A DNA stretch of 27,194 nt from Candidatus Helarchaeota archaeon (GTDB taxonomy: Archaea; Asgardarchaeota; Lokiarchaeia; Helarchaeales; HEL-GB-A). A program made the translations under genes and the position numbers. Within the stretch, counting starts at the first letter, position 1. Each line of letters begins with the position of its first letter. This document shows, one piece after another, positions 22,585 through 27,194 of the stretch. Under the pieces are notes generated by a model. It saw only the letters and a list, made by a program, of their open reading frames with translations. It was not told the DNA's origin and made no database searches. Location: contig JABXJT010000061.1 of NCBI GenBank assembly GCA_013375455.1, positions 1 through 27,194 of the forward strand, read 5' to 3'.

Positions 22585-23265
22585 ATGAGCTTAGACACCG
22601 AACACCTGGATCACGAAACATACGAGAAATTGGTGAGCCTCTCCGAATCAATGATTGAGCGCAACAACGTTATTGAAATATTAGCCGTAATTATTCGAAA
22701 GGCACCGTTGTTATCCCGAAAGACCGTCGATATTTTAACACACAAATTCCTCTCGAAAATAGCACTCCTTGATAAACATATGAGTCGCGTTGCAACTGAC
22801 TTATCATGCTCGGTTTGCCAAGAAAAATTATCATTAACTGACCCAGTTCTCATCTGCCTCTGGTGTGGATCTCCCGCCCATGAGGAACATCTTCTGAAAC
22901 ACGTAAAGACCGAGGGATATTGTCCCGCATGTGGGGAATATTTGAAATTTCAATTTACAGGAAACGTGAAAACAATATCTCAAGACTTGTTTAAAACCTG
23001 TGTAAATGCTTTTTCTGAAGGAATTCACAAACTGGAGATAAAATTTGGTGAAAAATTACTTGATACCGCAAAATCAAGAGAAAAACTACAATGTCCCGAC
23101 TGCAAACGTCAGGTATCACCAGATTGGAAGTTCTGCCGTTCTTGTGGATCTCGACTTGAACATAAAGGGATCCAAGAAGTTCAAATGAAAACTTGCCCCC
23201 GTTGTGGACGGCAAATAACTGAGTCGTGGCGCTTTTGCAAATGGTGTGGGCATCCCTCTAGTTAG
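22585..23265 (+). CDS. RING/PHD-like cross-brace zinc protein with two zinc ribbons
   Basis: This 226-residue protein has three zinc modules. The first is C75-x2-C78-x12-C91-x2-C94-x4-H99-x2-H102-x10-C113-x2-C116, a C4HHC2 arrangement like RING/PHD cross-brace domains. Two zinc ribbons follow: CPDCKR...CRSCGS (residues 170-187) and CPRCGR...CKWCGH (204-221), similar to double zinc ribbons. An N-terminal helical segment (residues 1-70) precedes them. Prokaryotic RING-like proteins occur in Asgard and some other archaea, in some cases with ubiquitin-type genes; no such genes are visible here. A role as an E3-like adaptor is an inference. The gene overlaps the convergent radical SAM gene by four bases at their stops. 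Confidence 0.78.
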   Translation: MSLDTEHLDHETYEKLVSLSESMIERNNVIEILAVIIRKAPLLSRKTVDILTHKFLSKIALLDKHMSRVATDLSCSVCQEKLSLTDPVLICLWCGSPAHEEHLLKHVKTEGYCPACGEYLKFQFTGNVKTISQDLFKTCVNAFSEGIHKLEIKFGEKLLDTAKSREKLQCPDCKRQVSPDWKFCRSCGSRLEHKGIQEVQMKTCPRCGRQITESWRFCKWCGHPSS

Positions 23266-23975
23266 AATTGCAACCCAATTTTCTTCAATCCTTTCACGAC
23301 ATGCGGATACAGGATCAAGGATTCAAATTCAAGTTGACCCACCAAATCAGGGCTAATTTCTTTAAGCTGATCTGCTAGGCATTTGAGATCTTCCTGCGTG
23401 CAAAAATCAATGATGATGGATGCGTGGCACGGGATCTCATTTTGAATGAGAAGGTTAAGCGCTTGTAGAGGATAATGGTAAGCAGCTGGGACTGCCCCTG
23501 TGACCTTCGAGAATATCTCAGGAGTGGCTGCTTTCAAAGCCACTCTAACGTAGAGATTATTAAAATTAACTAGATTTTTCACGTAACTTTCTTGTGATAG
23601 CAGCATGCCATTCGTTTCTAGAATAAATGGATATGGAAAATCATCCAAGCTGCTGAGAAGTGCGATTAAATGCTCTTCACCAATTGTTGGTTCTCCTCCC
23701 GAAACCCTCAACCGATTAAACTTGGCTTTTTTTGCGATTTGCACTAATCGCTCCCCCACTTCCTCGGGACCATAAAATTTTCCTACTGTTTGGTACCGAT
23801 GGCGAACTTTTGGATTCACCCAACAGAAATGACAGTACATGTTGCAACCCACTACATCGGCGGTGCTGATTCCGCCATAATACTTCGCCCCCCGGAAGCG
23901 ATAATATTTTTTTTGAACGCGATTTTTTATCACGTGGGATTCTATTTTGGTGGAGAGTTCTATTGGGTCGTACAT
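23262..23975 (-). CDS. Radical SAM enzyme
   Basis: This protein has about 237 residues from ATG 23975; an adjacent in-frame TTG at 23978 is less likely. The signature CNMYCHFC (a CxxxCxxC motif, Cys45/49/52 when counted from the TTG) binds the 4Fe-4S cluster that cleaves S-adenosylmethionine. VSGGEPT and FILETNGM are standard strand-2 and strand-3 motifs. The sequence is short compared with methylthiolases and lacks an obvious second Fe-S cluster domain. It may modify a protein or small molecule; the reaction cannot be deduced. A TATTTTTAAGG box about 30 bases upstream suits a leaderless transcript. Confidence 0.9.
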   Translation of the reverse strand: MYDPIELSTKIESHVIKNRVQKKYYRFRGAKYYGGISTADVVGCNMYCHFCWVNPKVRHRYQTVGKFYGPEEVGERLVQIAKKAKFNRLRVSGGEPTIGEEHLIALLSSLDDFPYPFILETNGMLLSQESYVKNLVNFNNLYVRVALKAATPEIFSKVTGAVPAAYHYPLQALNLLIQNEIPCHASIIIDFCTQEDLKCLADQLKEISPDLVGQLEFESLILYPHVVKGLKKIGLQF

Positions 23976-24056
23976 CAAATCACAAAATGATTTTTTTTCC
24001 TTAAAAATAGATTATGTTTATTAATTATTATTTATTGAAAAATTTGGGAGATGAAA

Positions 24057-24590
24057 ATGGAAAAAAGACTATTACTCGTTTTCGGGTTGGCTCTGCTTCT
24101 CCTGGGGTTGAGCATCGGACAAAGCCATGCGATCACCGGCACGACCACTATGACTACCTCATTAGGCCCTGGGGTAAAATTCACCAATTTTATAGCTTTC
24201 AGTGAAATTAAGACGACTGAAACCTACGGGATCGAAGTAACAGAAGAGCTGAGCAGAACTTTTCGATTTTGGATAATGAATTCAACGGAATATGACGCGT
24301 GGCAAATCATTCCTTCGTACAATCCAGCTTGTATCCTAAATATTTCGACTAACTTTTATTTAAATAACACGTTCCTATTTCCCGCGAATGGGGACTATGT
24401 TTATGGCGTCGTCAACGAAGGGGGCATCACTATTATTGTTACAATAAAAACTACACGACCAAGTGCGATTGATGGATTCACGTTGTTCTGGGTCGCGTTA
24501 GGAGTGCTCGCTAGTGCCGTGATAATCTATTCCTACCGCCAAAAGTCAAAAAGAAATTTAGATGCGAAATTTCCACATTTAATTACTTAA
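24057..24590 (+). CDS. Secreted, C-terminally membrane-anchored protein
   Basis: This 177-residue protein has an N-terminal signal-like segment (KRLLLVFGLALLLLGL, probably cleaved after SHA), an extracytoplasmic domain of about 110 residues rich in Thr, Ser, Asn and aromatics with several NxT/NxS sites, a membrane anchor (FTLFWVALGVLASAVIIYSY) and a basic cytosolic tail (RQKSKRN). ATG 24057 is chosen because GGGAG is six bases upstream; the ATG at 24051 sits directly against it. The family is unknown. The N-glycosylation sequons fit archaeal surface proteins. It is convergent with the winged-helix regulator gene, and a T-rich run follows the stop. Confidence 0.72.
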   Translation: MEKRLLLVFGLALLLLGLSIGQSHAITGTTTMTTSLGPGVKFTNFIAFSEIKTTETYGIEVTEELSRTFRFWIMNSTEYDAWQIIPSYNPACILNISTNFYLNNTFLFPANGDYVYGVVNEGGITIIVTIKTTRPSAIDGFTLFWVALGVLASAVIIYSYRQKSKRNLDAKFPHLIT

Positions 24591-24593
24591 CTC

Positions 24594-24600
24594 TTTTTTT
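24594..24600 (+). terminator. T-run terminator after secreted protein gene
   Basis: Seven T residues directly follow the stop of the 24057 gene. Oligo-T signals terminate archaeal transcription. The run touches the stop of the convergent regulator gene. Confidence 0.4.
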
Positions 24601-25402
24601 AGAGAAGTGATTCCACAATGGAATAGAACTCTGGGGTAATTTGGTATACTTTTTGGTTCCCCATTTTCGTTGTTGAGATGATACCCGCATCTGTAAGTTT
24701 ATGAATGTGCCAGGTTATTGCTTGACTGCTTGATTTCATTTCTTTGGCGATGGAACTATGAGAGACCCCATCTCCATTTTTCTCAAAGATCATCATTAAG
24801 ACCTTGCCGGTAGTTTCACGCTGTAAGATGGAAATTACAAGCCGCTCCCCAGGGGAATCCCGATGATTCACGAAAAATCGCTTATATCGACCATCTTTCA
24901 TAGAACTGATCAAGTTAGCGCCCTCTAGAACGTATATGTGATACTGCACCACGCCCATTTTCTTGTCCAAGGCTCGACAGATTTCGCGCAGGTGGATTCC
25001 CTCATTCCGTTCTATTAAATCATAGATTTTTTGGCGGGTCGATTGGTTCAATTTTGCTCTAGATGGGAACAGGTTGAAGTCCTGCACGTTGGTAGCGAAG
25101 ATGAAATAAATGAAATATGAGCTAAAAATCATGGCTACGGTTGCTTGCAGTTGACCTTGGGTAATTTCGACTAAACCACCCATATCCGCGCTCTCCATCG
25201 CCATCGTGGGCATGTCATTTATTATTAAATGTTGATTCTGATCGGTCATTGCTGCACTTAGATCACCTGATATCACTGGCGCATTACCCCTTGCCAAGAG
25301 CGCAATACCAATATAAACTACGTTGAATACTAAAAAAGTACATAAGATTATTAAAGTCAAGAGGAGTGCAGCGTTTTTCTTCGTCCCATACACCAAAATC
25401 AA
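24599..25402 (-). CDS. Membrane-anchored double winged-helix regulator
   Basis: This 267-residue protein has two membrane segments (about residues 10-37 and 84-106) flanking an extracytoplasmic loop of about 45 residues. That loop is rich in methionine and acidic residues (NDMPTMAMESADMGG). Two tandem winged-helix domains in the cytosol follow: residues about 118-176 (GIHLREICRALDKKMGVVQYHIYVLE) and 197-260 (DGVSHSSIAKEMKSSSQAITWHIHKLTDAGI). This layout is common in archaeal membrane-bound regulators. The M-rich loop could sense a metal such as copper, but that is a guess. Start TTG 25402 follows a TATATATA box at about 25449-25457. Confidence 0.82.
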   Translation of the reverse strand: MILVYGTKKNAALLLTLIILCTFLVFNVVYIGIALLARGNAPVISGDLSAAMTDQNQHLIINDMPTMAMESADMGGLVEITQGQLQATVAMIFSSYFIYFIFATNVQDFNLFPSRAKLNQSTRQKIYDLIERNEGIHLREICRALDKKMGVVQYHIYVLEGANLISSMKDGRYKRFFVNHRDSPGERLVISILQRETTGKVLMMIFEKNGDGVSHSSIAKEMKSSSQAITWHIHKLTDAGIISTTKMGNQKVYQITPEFYSIVESLL

Positions 25403-25448
25403 CCTAAAGCCGACTAATTTCCTTAAGTAAGTAGCACGATAAGGACTG

Positions 25449-25457
25449 TATATATAG
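25449..25457 (-). promoter_or_regulatory. TATA box for winged-helix regulator
   Basis: On the reverse strand ACTATATATACAG lies about 45-55 bases before the TTG start, giving a short leader. The 203-base gap 25403-25605 also holds a T-run (25583-25589) ending the upstream small-gene unit. Confidence 0.5.
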
Positions 25458-25582
25458 TTTTTGGGTTGTTTGTTTGATTTTATTGAACCAAAATAAAGTA
25501 ATTTTAATTGATTTCTGAAAAGAAGCGAGTAAAAATCGACCTATACCTTTTCTAATTTTTTACTTTGAAAGTTTCTCACTCT

Positions 25583-25589
25583 AAAAAAA
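25583..25589 (-). terminator. T-run terminator after tandem small-protein genes
   Basis: Seven T residues on the reverse strand, about 17 bases after the stop of the 25606 gene, follow a pyrimidine-rich stretch (CTTCCTTCCTC). Confidence 0.4.
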
Positions 25590-25605
25590 GAGGAAGGAAG
25601 TAGCA

Positions 25606-25839
25606 TTATTCTTTAGCGTAGTAGATTGTTCCAGCTATCGCAAAGACATAATCATTTTTTCGTTTATTTATAGCTTTAACACCTAAAAGTTCTGCAACTC
25701 TCATTAAGTCAGCAACGCTTCCAAATCCTATCCACATCATTGCTCTAGGTACATGATCCCCTGCAACTTCGACGCCTTTCTTTAGAAAATCATTTTTAGA
25801 TTGTCCCATCATATCCTTACATTCGATGATTTCAACCAT
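25606..25839 (-). CDS. Small protein, tandem paralogue B
   Basis: This 77-residue protein shares with the upstream gene (25858) an N-terminal MVEI(I/V)E and a C-terminal KRK-x-DYVFAIAGTIYYAKE. It has an eight-residue insertion (EVAGDHVP) between the two conserved blocks. The start ATG 25839 has GGAGGATC seven bases upstream. I do not recognise the family. The alternating strand-helix-strand pattern suggests a small alpha/beta fold. The gene starts 18 bases after its paralogue, so the pair is an operon from a local duplication. Confidence 0.78.
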   Translation of the reverse strand: MVEIIECKDMMGQSKNDFLKKGVEVAGDHVPRAMMWIGFGSVADLMRVAELLGVKAINKRKNDYVFAIAGTIYYAKE

Positions 25840-25857
25840 TTCAGATCCTCCTATTCT

Positions 25858-26067
25858 TTACTTTTCCTTTGCATAGTAGATTGTTCCAGCTATCGCGAAG
25901 ACATAATCCGCTTTACGTTTAACGATTATATCTACACCCATGGCTTCAGCGGCTCTCTGTAATTCTGCAACTGTTTCATACTCGATCCACATATTTGCTA
26001 ATGTTTTCCTTTTAAAATCACCTTTTGAATGTCCGACCATGTCTATTGCTTCAACGATTTCAACCAT
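25858..26067 (-). CDS. Small protein, tandem paralogue A
   Basis: This 69-residue protein is the first gene of the pair. It has MVEIVEAIDMVGHSK, a short central basic part, a helix TVAELQRAAEAMGVDI, and the same C-terminal KRKADYVFAIAGTIYYAKE. The start ATG 26067 has GGAGAGGA about eight bases upstream. The AT-rich region 26068-26150 holds the promoter. No membrane segments or zinc motifs are present. The function is unknown; conservation of the C-terminal block between paralogues marks it as the functional core. Confidence 0.78.
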   Translation of the reverse strand: MVEIVEAIDMVGHSKGDFKRKTLANMWIEYETVAELQRAAEAMGVDIIVKRKADYVFAIAGTIYYAKEK

Positions 26068-26200
26068 TTTTTTTCCTCTCCAATTTTTGATAAAATAAAA
26101 TTTTTGGTAATAAAATTTTAATTTCTATTGAATATTAAAATTTATTTAACAGTTCAGTCGTAGATATTTATTACTGGTATTTGTAATTTGAGGTGATGCA

Positions 26201-26683
26201 TTGTCATTTATGGAATTAGATAAATTTGGATATGAAATGAAAGAATTCTTAGGAATGTTAATGGGTGAATTATTGAGTTATAGAATAAGAATAAAGGGGA
26301 AATCAAAGGACGTATACATAAAAGATCCACAATCAGGTGGTAAAGTTTTAGCTGGCAATTTAATGGTATTAGAAAAAGAGAAAATGCAACTCCTATGTCA
26401 GGCAATCAGAGATAAAGATTATTTAGAAATATTGTTAGCTCCAAGAAAGCCAGGAAAATATGTTTCAGATGAATATCTTGACATCGTGAATGAATGTCTT
26501 GTAAATGCAAGATCTAAAATGATTCAGAAAAAAAATATGGATGAAAGTGAATTAAAACCAGTCGAAATAACCAAACTAGACATTAATAATCCTGAAGCCT
26601 TAACTTGCACGAAATGTAGAGCCCCTTTACCTCCGGTAAAACATGGAACTATTGTTTGTCCATACTGCCATACAACAAATTGA
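26201..26683 (+). CDS. Zinc-ribbon protein of unknown function
   Basis: This 160-residue protein starts at TTG 26201; GAGGTGA is four bases upstream, so the uncommon start codon is well supported. An ATG three codons later is the alternative. The first 120 residues form an alpha/beta domain that I do not recognise. The C-terminus has one zinc ribbon, CTKC...CPYC (residues about 136-156). It is probably cytosolic, as no membrane segments or signal are seen. It is convergent with the gene at 26692, with an eight-base gap. Confidence 0.72.
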   Translation: MSFMELDKFGYEMKEFLGMLMGELLSYRIRIKGKSKDVYIKDPQSGGKVLAGNLMVLEKEKMQLLCQAIRDKDYLEILLAPRKPGKYVSDEYLDIVNECLVNARSKMIQKKNMDESELKPVEITKLDINNPEALTCTKCRAPLPPVKHGTIVCPYCHTTN

Positions 26684-26691
26684 TTTAAAAA

Positions 26692-27165
26692 TCAAAATAA
26701 TGCGCGAATAAGTTTTATTAATACTTTTTTCCTTTCAAATTCATTTGTTATCTTGTCAACTTGTTTCATTATCATCCTTTGATATTTATTGGCCAATTCG
26801 GATTGCCCCTTCTTTCTGAATTGAGATATCAATTCTAAAATCAAAAAAGATTTTTCGGTGGGTGAATTAGCCTTTTCGATTAAAACCGAGGGATTTTCAA
26901 TAATTGCTTTATCATTAGTTTGAAAAGCTTGTTTGATAAAGAAATTTAAGATTGGATACATGTGATTTACAAACACTTGATTATTTGAAATGTATGGTTT
27001 GTTATTTTTTTCTAAGATTTGTTTTATCTTTTTAAGTTGTGTGTTCAGATTCATAATTTTCTCTGCTAGAATTAACAGTATTTTAGATCTTAGAGGGATT
27101 TCTTTTATCTTATTTAATTCCGAAATAAAATACGAAATTAAATCATCATTTATTATATTTTTCAA
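26692..27165 (-). CDS. Helical protein of unknown function
   Basis: This 157-residue protein is nearly all helix, rich in Lys, Ile, Leu and Asn (KIKEIPLRSKILLILAEKI, RKKVLIKLIRALF). It has no motif I recognise, no signal and no membrane segment. Start TTG 27165 is the only candidate before an in-frame TAG (27184-27186); the Shine-Dalgarno is weak (CAGG directly before the TTG). The repeated helices could form an armadillo- or TPR-like solenoid, but this is a guess. A short reading frame before it (27180-27194) may be the end of a neighbouring gene. Confidence 0.6.
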   Translation of the reverse strand: MKNIINDDLISYFISELNKIKEIPLRSKILLILAEKIMNLNTQLKKIKQILEKNNKPYISNNQVFVNHMYPILNFFIKQAFQTNDKAIIENPSVLIEKANSPTEKSFLILELISQFRKKGQSELANKYQRMIMKQVDKITNEFERKKVLIKLIRALF

Positions 27166-27194
27166 CCTGGGAATTAAATCTATCTACCGTTCAT

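Noticed and set aside
1..27194. CRISPR array or integrase/attachment site
   Set aside because: No regularly spaced repeats of 25-40 bases, no cas genes and no integrase were seen. The only long direct repeat is the 87-base pair around TnpB element 2.

Overview
The window looks archaeal, and most likely comes from an Asgard-type (Promethearchaeota) or similar archaeon. The signs are archaeal TATA-type promoters (many about 25-30 bases ahead of a start codon, giving leaderless messages) mixed with strong GAGGTGA-type Shine-Dalgarno sites; a tRNA gene interrupted by two bulge-helix-bulge introns; a glycerol-1-phosphate-dehydrogenase-like gene; an MglA/Arf-like GTPase; a transporter fused to a roadblock/longin-like domain; a RING/PHD-like zinc protein; and a giant helical protein with a polyproline stretch. 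Base composition is about 40% GC. The lineage is an inference; no marker here settles it.

Layout. 1-1340: left-edge membrane protein, a CxxCC-type metal-binding protein and a hypothetical gene. 1350-2779: first TnpB-only IS200/IS605-like element. 2850-5013: small membrane protein, coiled-coil protein and 12-TM transporter with an extra C-terminal domain. 5014-6917: PHP phosphoesterase, cupin, GNAT acetyltransferase and zinc ribbon. 6946-7636: HepT/MntA toxin-antitoxin pair. 7668-11812: M24 peptidase and the 986-residue polyproline protein. 11881-13539: an 87-base direct repeat, with the second TnpB element (12003-13452) inserted at the start of the second repeat unit. 13574-18277: a four-gene leftward cluster (dehydrogenase, PIG-L deacetylase, membrane M28 peptidase, GPH sugar symporter). 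18353-19162: tRNA-Gln(CUG) abutting an MglA-like GTPase. 19308-21548: membrane protein pair, GalT/HIT-like enzyme and a small protein. 21653-27165: aldo-keto reductase, RING-like/zinc-ribbon protein, radical SAM enzyme, secreted membrane-anchored protein, membrane-bound double winged-helix regulator, two tandem paralogous small proteins, a zinc-ribbon protein and a helical protein.

How the genes work together. The four-gene cluster plausibly takes up and processes an amino-sugar or polar-head conjugate: import by the GPH symporter, deacetylation by PIG-L, NAD(P)-linked polyol-phosphate chemistry, and peptide-bond hydrolysis. HepT/MntA forms a translationally coupled toxin-antitoxin. The two TnpB elements each carry intact catalytic residues, conserved end hairpins and a right end that would supply a guide from the flank. 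The most striking points are the reconstructable pre-insertion sites: copy 1 split a gene from its promoter and Shine-Dalgarno, and copy 2 sits beside a near-identical unoccupied target. The two-intron tRNA-Gln that begins on the base after a GTPase stop codon is also notable.
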